Source of the DNA: DASUXY01 sp036377675 | GTDB lineage: Bacteria; Bacillota; Bacilli; Bacillales; Amphibacillaceae | Direction: 5' to 3' | Assembly: GCA_036377675.1 (NCBI GenBank) | Contig: DASUXY010000046.1 | Span: 1-46,042 of the forward strand | DNA length: 46,042 bases | Part shown: piece after piece, positions 15,018-23,207 of the stretch | Layout of the letters: every line of letters begins with the position of its first letter | How positions within the stretch are numbered: position 1 is the stretch's first letter | The notes under the pieces: generated by a model | Database searches by the model: none | The model's input: only the letters and a program-made list of their open reading frames with translations | What the model was told of the DNA's origin: nothing | Program-made: the position numbers and the translations under genes

Positions 15018-18000
15018 ATGGAGCAAATTGAAATTTATAAGTCAACTCATCCGATCCGTTTTGTAACCGCTTCCAGTTTGTTTGATGGGCATGATGCATC
15101 AATTAATATTATGCGTCGCATTCTCCAGTCAAGTGGGGCAGAAGTTATTCACTTAGGACATAATCGTTCTGTAGAAGAAATTGTTCATGCTGCGATTCAA
15201 GAAGATGTACAAGGAATTTCCGTTTCATCGTATCAAGGAGGGCACGTCGAATACTTTAAGTATATGATCGATTTATTGAAAGAATTAGGAGCAGATCATA
15301 TTAAAGTGTTCGGAGGTGGAGGTGGTGTCATTATTCCTCGTGAAATTAAAGAGCTTCACGATTATGGCGTTTCAAAAATCTTTTCACCTGAAGATGGGCG
15401 TCGTTTAGGGTTACAAGGAATGATCAATCATATTCTTGAAGAATGTGATTTTATGCCACCGATTAACCATAAAAAAGACTTTGAAAAGCTGTTAGGAGGC
15501 AATCGTCAATCTATTTCCCGTTTTATTACATTTGTGGAAAATGAAACCGATGAAACGAAAAAGAAAGAAGTATTGAACGCTTTAGAAAAAAAAGGGGATG
15601 CTTCAATACCCGTTTTGGGAATTACTGGAACAGGTGGTGCTGGAAAAAGTTCATTGACGGATGAATTAATTCGCCGATTTATTCATGAAGTACCCGATAA
15701 GAAAATAGCGGTCATTTCCATCGATCCGACGAAGCGAAAAACAGGTGGAGCTTTACTCGGAGATCGCATTCGTATGAATGCTATTTTTACAGATCGCGTT
15801 TACATGCGTTCATTAGCGACACGTGATTCAAGGAGCGAGTTATCAAAGGCGATTCAGGACGTCATTACCGTCGTTCGAGCGTCTGGTTATGATTTTATTA
15901 TCGTTGAAACGAGTGGAATTGGGCAAGGTGATGCTGCAATTACAGAAATTACTGATTTATCGATGTATGTCATGACTTCAGAGTACGGAGCACCGACACA
16001 ACTTGAAAAAATCGATATGATAGACTTTGCTGATTTTATCGTCATTAACAAGTTTGAGCAGAGAGGTTCTGAGGATGCCCTCAATCAAGTGCGTAAACAA
16101 TATGAACGAAGTCGGAAACTTTTTCATAAAAACAAGGGAACATTTCCTGTTTTTGGGACGATTGCGAGTCAATTTAATGATACAGGTACAAACGCCTTGT
16201 TTACCGCTATTCTGAATAAGCTAAATGAGTCGTATGGTTGGGATTGTCCTGTCACCTATGATGGACAGAAGATGAGTAAAAAACAAAATATGATTATTAC
16301 GAATGAAAGGCGTCATTATCTACTTGAGATCGCTACGCATGTTCGTAACTATCATAAACATGCAGAAGAGCAAAGTAAAATTGCGCGTAAGCTCTTTCAA
16401 TTAAAAGAAGTTAAACAAACGATAACAGATGAACAGACAAAAGAAGTACTTCAGAAAACGATTGAGTCATACGAAGAAAAGTTAGATGTATCTTCTAAAA
16501 AATGTCTTGAATCATGGGATGAGATGAAAGAAAAATATGCACAAGAGAAAATGAGTTTTTCAGTTCGTAATCGGGAAATTGAAGTCGATATCGTCACTGA
16601 GTCATTAGCAGGATTAAAAATCCCTAAAGTAGCGTTTCCGAAATATACAGATTGGGGCGATCGACTGCTATGGCTCCTTCGAGAAAATGTACCAGGAGCA
16701 TTTCCATTTACAGCAGGGGTGTTTCCGTTTAAACGTAAAGGTGAAGACCCAACGAGACAATTTGCCGGAGAAGGAACACCAGACCGTACAAATCGCCGTT
16801 TTCATTATTTGTCAAAAGGAGAAAAAGCGAAACGTCTCTCAACGGCCTTCGATTCGGTTACTTTATACGGTGAAGATCCTGATTATCGACCAGATGTATA
16901 CGGGAAAGTCGGCGAGAGTGGTGTAAATGTATGTACGTTGGAAGATATGAAGAAACTTTATGACGGTTTTGATTTAACCGATCCGAAAACATCCGTTTCG
17001 ATGACGATTAATGGACCAGCACCGATTATTTTAGCGATGTATTTTAATACGGCCATTGATCAAGAAGTTGAGCGATTCATTAAAGAAAACAATCGTAAGC
17101 CGAATAAAGAAGAGTATGAAACGATTAAGGCAGAAACATTATCTGTCGTCCGTGGAACAGTACAAGCGGATATTCTTAAAGAAGACCAAGGACAAAACAC
17201 GTGTATTTTCTCGACAGAATTTGCTTTACGTATGATGGGTGATATTCAACAATATTTTATTGACAACGATGTACGCAATTATTATTCTGTGTCGATTTCG
17301 GGTTATCATATCGCTGAAGCAGGTGCAAATCCAATTACACAGCTTGCTTTCACGTTAGCAAATGGCTTTACGTATGTTGAATATTATTTAAGTCGAGGGA
17401 TGGATATTAACGATTTTGCACCGAATTTATCCTTCTTTTTCTCGAACGGCTTAGACCCAGAGTATACCGTTATAGGGCGTGTAGCCCGACGGATTTGGGC
17501 GATTGCAATGCGAGATAAATATGGGGCTGACGAGCGAAGTCAGAAATTGAAGTACCATGTTCAAACGTCTGGACGATCACTACATGCTCAAGAAATCGAT
17601 TTTAATGATATACGCACGACTCTACAAGCATTACTAGCGATTCAGGACAACTGTAACTCTTTGCATACAAACGCCTATGATGAAGCAATTACAACGCCGA
17701 CTGAGGAGTCTGTCCGCCGGGCGATGGCGATTCAACTCATTATCAACCGAGAATTCGGTTTGATGAAAAATGAAAACGCCCTCCAAGGATCATTTATCGT
17801 CGAAGAACTGACAGATTTAGTTGAAGAAGCTGTCCTTCAAGAGTTTGAACGAATCAATGATCGTGGCGGTGTTCTCAGCGCGATGGAGCGTCAATACCAG
17901 CGTGGTAAAATTCAAGAAGAATCCTTATACTACGAGGGCAAAAAGCACTCAGGGGAATTACCGATCATCGGTGTCAATACGTATTTAAATCCGAACCCAC

Positions 18001-18257
18001 CATCTGAAGAAGAAATTGACTCCATGGAATTAGCCCGTGCGACGAAAGAAGAAAAAGAACATCAAATTAAAGAACTGAAAAAATTCCATGAAGCAAATAA
18101 AGATCATGTTGATGAAGCCTTAACGCGTCTAAAAGAAGTTGCTTCTTCCGGTGGAAATATTTTTGCTGAACTTATGCAAACCGTTCGCGTTGCGAGCTTA
18201 GGGCAAATCACACAAGCATTGTATGAAGTAGGTGGACAATATCGCCGGAACATGTAA
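15018..18257 (+). CDS. icmF: fused isobutyryl-CoA mutase IcmF (B12 enzyme with built-in G-protein chaperone)
   Basis: Adenosylcobalamin enzyme of 1079 residues that interconverts isobutyryl-CoA and n-butyryl-CoA, linking valine or branched-acid breakdown to beta-oxidation. Order of domains: B12-binding (about 1-140, LFDGHDASI with His25), MeaI-type GTPase (about 195-430; P-loop GTGGAGKS at 204-211, ETSGIGQGD, NKFEQRGSED), linker, and the substrate-binding TIM barrel (from about 555, PGAFPFTAGVFPFKR). The two specificity residues are Phe582 (TRQFAGEGTP) and Gln726 (GQNTCIFSTEF), as in isobutyryl-CoA mutase, where methylmalonyl-CoA mutase has Tyr and Arg. ATG at 15018 follows GAGGGGG. A frame start at 14955 lacks a ribosome site. 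It ends the acyl-CoA module with its own terminator. Confidence 0.95.
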   Translation: MEQIEIYKSTHPIRFVTASSLFDGHDASINIMRRILQSSGAEVIHLGHNRSVEEIVHAAIQEDVQGISVSSYQGGHVEYFKYMIDLLKELGADHIKVFGGGGGVIIPREIKELHDYGVSKIFSPEDGRRLGLQGMINHILEECDFMPPINHKKDFEKLLGGNRQSISRFITFVENETDETKKKEVLNALEKKGDASIPVLGITGTGGAGKSSLTDELIRRFIHEVPDKKIAVISIDPTKRKTGGALLGDRIRMNAIFTDRVYMRSLATRDSRSELSKAIQDVITVVRASGYDFIIVETSGIGQGDAAITEITDLSMYVMTSEYGAPTQLEKIDMIDFADFIVINKFEQRGSEDALNQVRKQYERSRKLFHKNKGTFPVFGTIASQFNDTGTNALFTAILNKLNESYGWDCPVTYDGQKMSKKQNMIITNERRHYLLEIATHVRNYHKHAEEQSKIARKLFQLKEVKQTITDEQTKEVLQKTIESYEEKLDVSSKKCLESWDEMKEKYAQEKMSFSVRNREIEVDIVTESLAGLKIPKVAFPKYTDWGDRLLWLLRENVPGAFPFTAGVFPFKRKGEDPTRQFAGEGTPDRTNRRFHYLSKGEKAKRLSTAFDSVTLYGEDPDYRPDVYGKVGESGVNVCTLEDMKKLYDGFDLTDPKTSVSMTINGPAPIILAMYFNTAIDQEVERFIKENNRKPNKEEYETIKAETLSVVRGTVQADILKEDQGQNTCIFSTEFALRMMGDIQQYFIDNDVRNYYSVSISGYHIAEAGANPITQLAFTLANGFTYVEYYLSRGMDINDFAPNLSFFFSNGLDPEYTVIGRVARRIWAIAMRDKYGADERSQKLKYHVQTSGRSLHAQEIDFNDIRTTLQALLAIQDNCNSLHTNAYDEAITTPTEESVRRAMAIQLIINREFGLMKNENALQGSFIVEELTDLVEEAVLQEFERINDRGGVLSAMERQYQRGKIQEESLYYEGKKHSGELPIIGVNTYLNPNPPSEEEIDSMELARATKEEKEHQIKELKKFHEANKDHVDEALTRLKEVASSGGNIFAELMQTVRVASLGQITQALYEVGGQYRRNM

Positions 18258-18296
18258 GCCATCGATTTAGTTTCATTTCGTCAAATTATTGTTTTA

Positions 18297-18335
18297 AAAA
18301 AGGTTGAGTAAGACGAGTGCGTCTACTCAACCTTT
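18297..18335 (+). terminator. intrinsic terminator of icmF
   Basis: AAAGGTTGAGTA (18299-18310) pairs with TACTCAACCTTT (18323-18334); the 12-bp stem ends in T-A pairs. The A-run on the left side could let it also act on the other strand. Confidence 0.8.
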
Positions 18336-18466
18336 AATTGTGCAAACGATGCAAATATAAAACGTTTATATCATATAAAGTGACGACTTTAAGCGATTCA
18401 TGGAAGGGTTTAGAACGAATACAGGGTGAGTAAAAATGAGAGGTTTATTCGCCCGCTGTACTTTAC

Positions 18467-18495
18467 TTGACGATAGTTGTAAATGTATTTATATT
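18467..18495 (+). promoter_or_regulatory. sigma-A promoter of rpoE
   Basis: TTGACG (18467-18472), 17-bp spacer, TATATT (18490-18495), about 68 bp upstream of the start codon. The rest of the 305-bp gap between icmF and rpoE holds the icmF terminator and nothing else recognised. Confidence 0.7.
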
Positions 18496-18562
18496 ATAAA
18501 ATATAAAAACGCAAATAAGGCAACAGTCTTAATATAATATAAAGAAAAGGGAGTGCAGGACC

Positions 18563-18988
18563 GTGAGCTTGAAAAATTATAGCCACGATGAATTACAAAA
18601 AATGTCGATGGTACAGTTAGCTGAATTCGTTCTATTAGATGAAGGAAAACCTCTACAATTTAAGGAGCTTTTTAAAAAAGTGGCTGACACGAAAGGACTA
18701 GATGTTGAGAAGCAAATGGATTTACTCGCCCAATTTTATACGGACTTAAATATGAATGGTCGCTTCGTCACGTCTGGGAAAAATGTATGGGGTTTAAAAC
18801 GTTGGCATTTAGCTAAACAGATGGATGATAAAGGATTCGAGCAAACAAACCAACAGCTTGTTGATGGCAGTGAAGGTGATGAAGCATTAGATGATGAATT
18901 GTTAGCATTCGAAGAAGGCGAAGAAGAGTTCGATGATTTTGAAGATTTGGACGAAGATTTTGAAGATGAGGAGTTTATTCCCAATTAA
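18563..18988 (+). CDS. rpoE: RNA polymerase delta subunit
   Basis: Delta is a Firmicutes-specific RNA polymerase subunit of 141 residues here that speeds recycling of the enzyme and tunes promoter sensitivity to the initiating nucleotide. The N-terminal HARE-HTH domain (about 1-90) shows ELQKMSMVQLAEFVLLDEG and VTSGKNVWGLKRWH. The C-terminal third is an almost purely acidic, unstructured tail (EEGEEEFDDFEDLDED...), typical of the family though shorter than the roughly 173 residues in B. subtilis. Start is GTG at 18563 after AAAGGGAGTG. The conserved rpoE-pyrG order is kept. It has its own sigma-A promoter. Confidence 0.95.
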   Translation: MSLKNYSHDELQKMSMVQLAEFVLLDEGKPLQFKELFKKVADTKGLDVEKQMDLLAQFYTDLNMNGRFVTSGKNVWGLKRWHLAKQMDDKGFEQTNQQLVDGSEGDEALDDELLAFEEGEEEFDDFEDLDEDFEDEEFIPN

Positions 18989-19103
18989 AAAATTGATCCG
19001 TATGCAAGTGATTCGTAAGACGAAGCGGTTGTGGTTTGCACTTGACGGTTAAACTTCTCATTTTATGAACAAAATGACGACGTCGCTAAGCTGTTTCGCA
19101 ATC

Positions 19104-19132
19104 TTGACTTTTCAAAAGCATATGCGTAAAAT
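19104..19132 (+). promoter_or_regulatory. sigma-A promoter of pyrG with GGGC start site
   Basis: TTGACT (19104-19109), 17-bp spacer and TAAAAT (19127-19132), then seven bases and GGGC at 19140-19143. A transcript starting with GGGC is the hallmark of pyrG promoters controlled by reiterative addition of G when CTP is low, as known in B. subtilis. Confidence 0.8.
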
Positions 19133-19139
19133 CTTAATT

Positions 19140-19192
19140 GGGCTCTTTAAATCAAAACAGCGTTTCCCCTCTGTTGGGGAGGCGCTTTTCTT
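19140..19192 (+). terminator. pyrG leader attenuator
   Basis: The leader starts GGGCTCTTTAAATC and reaches a terminator stem: AGCG.TTTCCCC (19159-19169) pairs with GGGGAGGCGCT (19176-19186), followed by TTTTC. The 5' arm is pyrimidine-rich (TTTCCCCTC). In the B. subtilis model, extra G residues added at the 5' end under CTP shortage pair with this arm and block terminator formation, allowing pyrG expression. It may also end the rpoE transcript. Confidence 0.75.
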
Positions 19193-19276
19193 ATTTTACA
19201 ACCGATAATGATTTTTGCTTACCCTAAATGACATGACAGACAATATGATCTAGCAGATATGAAAGAGGGATGTATG

Positions 19277-20884
19277 ATGACGAAGTATATATTTGTTACA
19301 GGTGGTGTAGTCTCATCACTAGGAAAAGGGATTACGGCTGCTTCGTTAGGACGGTTGCTAAAAAACCGTGGATTAAAGGTAACGATTCAAAAGTTTGACC
19401 CTTATATTAATGTTGACCCAGGAACGATGAGTCCGTATCAGCACGGAGAAGTTTTTGTAACAGAAGATGGTGCTGAAACAGATTTAGACTTAGGACATTA
19501 TGAGCGATTTATCGATATTAATTTGAATAAATATAGCAATATTACAACTGGTAAAGTGTATTCAAGTGTTATAAAAAAAGAGCGTCGTGGAGAATATTTA
19601 GGAGCAACAGTTCAAGTCATTCCCCACATTACAAATGAGATTAAAGATCAAGTTTTTCGAGCTGGAAATGCGACGGAGGCAGATGTTGTCATTACGGAGA
19701 TCGGTGGAACTGTCGGTGACATTGAATCACTACCTTTTCTCGAAGCAATTCGACAAATTAAAAGCGACTCAGGAAAAGAAAATGTGATGTACATTCATTG
19801 TACACTCGTTCCATATATTAAAGCGGCTGGTGAAATGAAGACGAAGCCGACCCAGCATAGTGTGAAAGAATTACGTTCGTTAGGTATTCAACCGGATGCC
19901 ATTGTATTGCGGACGGAATTGCCGATTAGCCGAGAAATGAAACAAAAAATTGCCCTCTTTTGTGATATCGATGAAAAGGCAGTGATCGAAATGCGTGATG
20001 CTGATACACTATACCATGTTCCGATTGCTTTACAAGAACAATTTCTCGATGAGTTAGCTTGTGATCACTTACAGTTAAGTTGTCAACCGGCACGTATGGA
20101 AGAATGGAAGCAACTCGTGAATAAAGTGCGTAACTTAAGCCATCAAATTGACATCGGCATCGTTGGCAAATACGTGGAACTCCCAGATGCTTATTTATCC
20201 GTTGTCGAATCATTGAAACATGCAGGTTTTGCATACGATACCGATATTAACATTCATTGGATTAACTCTGAACAATTGACGCCAGAGACGATTGCAGATG
20301 AGTTAGCAAATGTCGATGGAATTGTTGTTCCTGGTGGATTTGGAAGTCGAGGAATCGATGGAAAAATTGAAGCGATTCGCTTTGCACGCGAACAAGAAAT
20401 GCCCTTTTTAGGCATTGGTTTAGGCATGCAACTAGCAGCAGTCGAATTTGCTCGAAATGTTTTAGGATTGTCAGATGCCCATTCGATTGAGGTTAATCCT
20501 GAGACAACACATCCAATCATTACGACCGTAACTTCGTCAAAAGAGAACGGAGAGGAAACGAGTACGTGGCGACTAGGGAAGTATCCATGTCAACTGAAAG
20601 ATGGTACAAAGACGAAAGCTGCATATGGGCAAGTGAACATCGTCGAAGAACGTCATCGTCACCGCTATGAATTCAACAATGAGTATCGTAACCAATTGGA
20701 AGAAAAAGGCTTCATCGTCTCTGGTGAAAGCCCTGATGGTACATTTGTAGAGACGGTTGAAATAACAGACCATCCGTGGTTTGTCGCTTGTCAATATCAT
20801 CCTGAATTTAAGTCGCGCCCGACAAAGCCTCAACCATTATTTTTAGGACTTATTGGAGCAGTCGATGCAACACGTCAGTCATAA
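19277..20884 (+). CDS. pyrG: CTP synthase with glutaminase nucleophile Cys381 replaced by Gly
   Basis: Makes CTP from UTP and ATP, normally with ammonia taken from glutamine. Length 535 residues, identical to B. subtilis PyrG. The synthetase half is intact: GGVVSSLGKGI (P-loop region), EIGGTVGDIES and KTKPTQHSVKEL. In the glutaminase half the oxyanion loop GGFGSRG and the His508/Glu510 pair (QYHPEF) are present. The nucleophile motif, however, reads FLGIGLGMQ, not FLGICLGMQ: codon 20417-20419 is GGT where TGT is expected. Such an enzyme should use free ammonia only. Tandem ATGs at 19274 and 19277; the latter is 7 bases from GAGGG and fits the family. Regulated by the leader attenuator. A sequencing error is possible. 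Confidence 0.96.
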   Translation: MTKYIFVTGGVVSSLGKGITAASLGRLLKNRGLKVTIQKFDPYINVDPGTMSPYQHGEVFVTEDGAETDLDLGHYERFIDINLNKYSNITTGKVYSSVIKKERRGEYLGATVQVIPHITNEIKDQVFRAGNATEADVVITEIGGTVGDIESLPFLEAIRQIKSDSGKENVMYIHCTLVPYIKAAGEMKTKPTQHSVKELRSLGIQPDAIVLRTELPISREMKQKIALFCDIDEKAVIEMRDADTLYHVPIALQEQFLDELACDHLQLSCQPARMEEWKQLVNKVRNLSHQIDIGIVGKYVELPDAYLSVVESLKHAGFAYDTDINIHWINSEQLTPETIADELANVDGIVVPGGFGSRGIDGKIEAIRFAREQEMPFLGIGLGMQLAAVEFARNVLGLSDAHSIEVNPETTHPIITTVTSSKENGEETSTWRLGKYPCQLKDGTKTKAAYGQVNIVEERHRHRYEFNNEYRNQLEEKGFIVSGESPDGTFVETVEITDHPWFVACQYHPEFKSRPTKPQPLFLGLIGAVDATRQS

Positions 20885-20891
20885 ATATTCA

Positions 20892-20930
20892 CCACGAGCT
20901 GTATAACGTTATACCGACTCGTGGTTTTTT
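20892..20930 (+). terminator. intrinsic terminator of pyrG
   Basis: CCACGAG (20892-20898) pairs with CTCGTGG (20918-20924), followed by six T. The loop contains a second small palindrome, TATAACGTTATA. Confidence 0.9.
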
Positions 20931-20964
20931 GTCATACTTGCCTGCATCTGTTTACGTTTCAAAT

Positions 20965-20993
20965 GAAGGGATTTGCACAATAACTGTCGAAAT
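20965..20993 (+). promoter_or_regulatory. candidate sigma-H promoter and Spo0A box of spo0F
   Basis: TGTCGAA at 20985-20991 is an exact Spo0A (0A) box. GAAGGGATTT (20965-20974) and GTCGAAAT (20986-20993) resemble the -35 and -10 of a sigma-H promoter with near-normal spacing. B. subtilis spo0F is controlled by both factors. The sigma-H match is imperfect. Confidence 0.45.
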
Positions 20994-21018
20994 AAATCGA
21001 TAAGGGGGAGATGGTCCA

Positions 21019-21381
21019 TTGAAGAAAAAAATAGTCGTTGTTGATGATGAACAAGGGATTCGTTTATTACTACAAGAAATTCTTGAAACATATGATTATG
21101 ATGTAATCACTGCTAAAACAGGCAAGGAAGTATTCGAAATTTTGGAAGTGGATACATTCGATTTGCTCATTATTGATTATAAACTACCGGGAATGGACGG
21201 AGCGGAAGTGCTAAAAAAAATCGAACAAGAAGGGACTTTTTCCAAGCCGGTTATTATGATGAGCGGTTTAGTTGAAAATATAGATGATCGGATTAAAAAC
21301 ATCCCTTTTGTCAAAGGGATTTTAGCGAAGCCATTTCAAATCGACGAATTTATTAAATTGATCCAATCCATCTTAGGCTAA
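21019..21381 (+). CDS. spo0F: sporulation phosphorelay response regulator Spo0F
   Basis: Single-domain receiver of 120 residues that takes phosphate from sporulation kinases and passes it to Spo0B, then Spo0A. Acidic pocket Asp9 and Asp10 (VVDDEQGIR), phosphoacceptor Asp53 (LLIIDYKLPGMDG), Ser82 at the conserved Thr/Ser site and Lys104 (LAKPFQIDEF). The GIRxLLxE helix matches the Spo0F surface that contacts Spo0B. No output domain. Start is TTG at 21019, after AAGGGGGAGATGG. Position before fbaA is conserved with B. subtilis, although ywjG (DUF2529), which lies between pyrG and spo0F there, is absent here. Confidence 0.93.
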   Translation: MKKKIVVVDDEQGIRLLLQEILETYDYDVITAKTGKEVFEILEVDTFDLLIIDYKLPGMDGAEVLKKIEQEGTFSKPVIMMSGLVENIDDRIKNIPFVKGILAKPFQIDEFIKLIQSILG

Positions 21382-21498
21382 TTCATTTCATACTTTGGTA
21401 CATACAATTGTTGCTAGTTAGCAACATAGTTGGTATTCTAATAGTGAAGTGTAACTTTACTAAATCATTGTAGGGTCATCTTAGAAGGAGGAAATATG

Positions 21499-22362
21499 AT
21501 GCCATTAGTTTCAATGAAAGAGATGCTAGAGACAGCAAAAGAAAAACAGTATGCAGTTGGTCAGTTCAATTTAAATAATTTAGAATATGCACAAGCGATT
21601 TTACAAGCGGCTGAAGAAGAAAATTCACCAGTGATTTTAGGGGTATCTGAAGGTGCCAAAAGGTATATGGGAGGTTATAAAGCTGTTGTTTCCATCGTAA
21701 AAGGATTGATGGAGGAGTATGGTACAACAGTCCCAGTAGCGATCCATCTTGATCACGGCTCAAGTTTTGAACAATGTGCCTTGGCGATTCAAGCAGGTTT
21801 CACATCTGTGATGATTGATGGGTCACACTTACCACTAGAAGAAAACATCGCTTTAACAAAGAAAGTTGTCGAATTAGCTCACATCCACGGTGTATCTGTC
21901 GAAGCAGAACTCGGACGAATTGGCGGAGAAGAAGATGATGTAGTCGTTGACGATGCACAAGCTTTTTATGCGATCCCTTCCGAGTGTGAACAGCTCGTTC
22001 GCGAAACGAATGTCGACTGTTTTGCACCAGCATTAGGTTCTGTTCATGGACCGTATAAAGGTGAACCAAATCTCGGTTTTGACCGTATGGAAGAAATTAA
22101 GGAATTGACAAACGTTCCATTAGTATTACACGGTGGAACAGGAATTCCGACGAAAGATATTAAACGCGCAATCTCACTTGGTTCAGCAAAAATTAACGTA
22201 AACACTGAAAACCAAATGGCGCAAACGAAAAAGATTCGCGAAGTGTTGAACGAACAACCAGACTTGTATGACCCTCGAAAGTATATGGGACCGGGTCGGG
22301 AAGCGATTAAACAAACAGTCATTGGGAAAATGCGTGAATTCGGTTCGTCTAATCAAGCATGA
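21499..22362 (+). CDS. fbaA: class II fructose-1,6-bisphosphate aldolase
   Basis: Zinc-dependent glycolytic aldolase of 287 residues that splits fructose 1,6-bisphosphate into two triose phosphates. Metal and catalytic motifs are all present: HLDHGSSFE, VEAELGRIGG, APALGSVHGPYKG, VLHGGTGIP and KINVNTENQ. The C-terminus GKMREFGSSNQA is identical to that of B. subtilis FbaA. Of two tandem ATGs the second (21499) is chosen, 7 bases from GGAGG and matching MPLVSM of the family. The loop after VMIDGSH reads LPLEEN rather than HPFEEN, a minor variation. Part of the conserved spo0F-fbaA-transaldolase cluster. Confidence 0.95.
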   Translation: MPLVSMKEMLETAKEKQYAVGQFNLNNLEYAQAILQAAEEENSPVILGVSEGAKRYMGGYKAVVSIVKGLMEEYGTTVPVAIHLDHGSSFEQCALAIQAGFTSVMIDGSHLPLEENIALTKKVVELAHIHGVSVEAELGRIGGEEDDVVVDDAQAFYAIPSECEQLVRETNVDCFAPALGSVHGPYKGEPNLGFDRMEEIKELTNVPLVLHGGTGIPTKDIKRAISLGSAKINVNTENQMAQTKKIREVLNEQPDLYDPRKYMGPGREAIKQTVIGKMREFGSSNQA

Positions 22363-22409
22363 AGAGCAATATAACTGATTACATATGAAGTGTAGAGAGG
22401 AGGTCAATG

Positions 22410-23051
22410 ATGAAATTTTTTATTGATACAGCGAACATTGAAGAAATTCGGGCTGCTAATGAATTAGGAATTTTAGCAGGTGTTACGACAAATCCGAGTT
22501 TAGTAGCTAAAGAAGGTGTCTCTTTTCACGACCGTTTACAGGAAATTACGAATGAAATATCCGGATCAGTAAGTGCAGAGGTCATTTCTGAAGACAAGGA
22601 CGGCATGATTAAAGAAGGTAAGGAACTCGCTGCAATTGCTCCAAACATTACTGTCAAAGTTCCGATGACAATGGAAGGTTTAAAAGCAGTTAAAGCATTC
22701 AAAGATTTAAACATTCAAACGAATGTAACGTTAATATTTAATGCGAACCAAGCTCTTCTCGCAGCACGTGCAGGTGCTACATATGTCTCTCCTTTCTTAG
22801 GGCGCTTAGATGATATCGGTCATGATGGGATGACACTCATTCAACAGATTGCCGACATATTTTCTCATCACGATATTCCCACGCAAATTATTGCAGCTTC
22901 AATTAGACACCCGCTGCATGTGATGCAAGCTGCACAAAATGGAGCACATATAGCGACTATTCCATATCATGTCATTGAGCAACTCGCGAATCACCCATTA
23001 ACAGACCAAGGGATTGACAAGTTTTTAGCGGATTGGCACAAACATCGTTAA
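22410..23051 (+). CDS. ywjH: transaldolase-like protein (fructose-6-phosphate aldolase subfamily, YwjH)
   Basis: Small transaldolase-family TIM barrel of 213 residues. It probably performs the pentose phosphate transaldolase reaction; the short subfamily also contains E. coli fructose-6-phosphate aldolase. Schiff-base Lys lies in ITVKVPMT (about residue 83). Other family signatures: MKFFIDTANIEEI, AGVTTNPSLVAKEG, NVTLIFNANQALLAARAG, VSPFLGRLDDIGHDG and IIAASIRHP. ATG at 22410 is chosen over 22407 because it lies 6 bases from GGAGG and matches MLFF of B. subtilis. It follows fbaA by 47 bp and is probably co-transcribed. A long stem spans its stop codon (23037-23066) but lacks a T-tract. Confidence 0.92.
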   Translation: MKFFIDTANIEEIRAANELGILAGVTTNPSLVAKEGVSFHDRLQEITNEISGSVSAEVISEDKDGMIKEGKELAAIAPNITVKVPMTMEGLKAVKAFKDLNIQTNVTLIFNANQALLAARAGATYVSPFLGRLDDIGHDGMTLIQQIADIFSHHDIPTQIIAASIRHPLHVMQAAQNGAHIATIPYHVIEQLANHPLTDQGIDKFLADWHKHR

Positions 23052-23207
23052 ACAACGGTGTTTGTGCGTAAGAGTGATCACAATCTTTTTTGCGTAGTTG
23101 ATGAACGTATATTTATAAATGATAGGGTGAATACTTGAACTTGAAAATATATAGGTTCAAAAAATCGTTTTGAACTGCCTCTTTGTTAAAAAAGCGAGGT
23201 CTTTTAC

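Noticed and set aside
18736..18984. Ser-rich frame antisense to rpoE
   Set aside because: It mirrors the Asp/Glu-rich tail of RpoE (GAA/GAT read backward as Ser codons).
22407..23051. Bona fide fructose-6-phosphate aldolase
   Set aside because: The short transaldolase subfamily includes both activities and the sequence is closest to YwjH, so a firm aldolase call is not supported.
23037..23066. Terminator after the transaldolase gene
   Set aside because: The stem is good but spans the stop codon and is followed by GCGTAAG with no T-tract.
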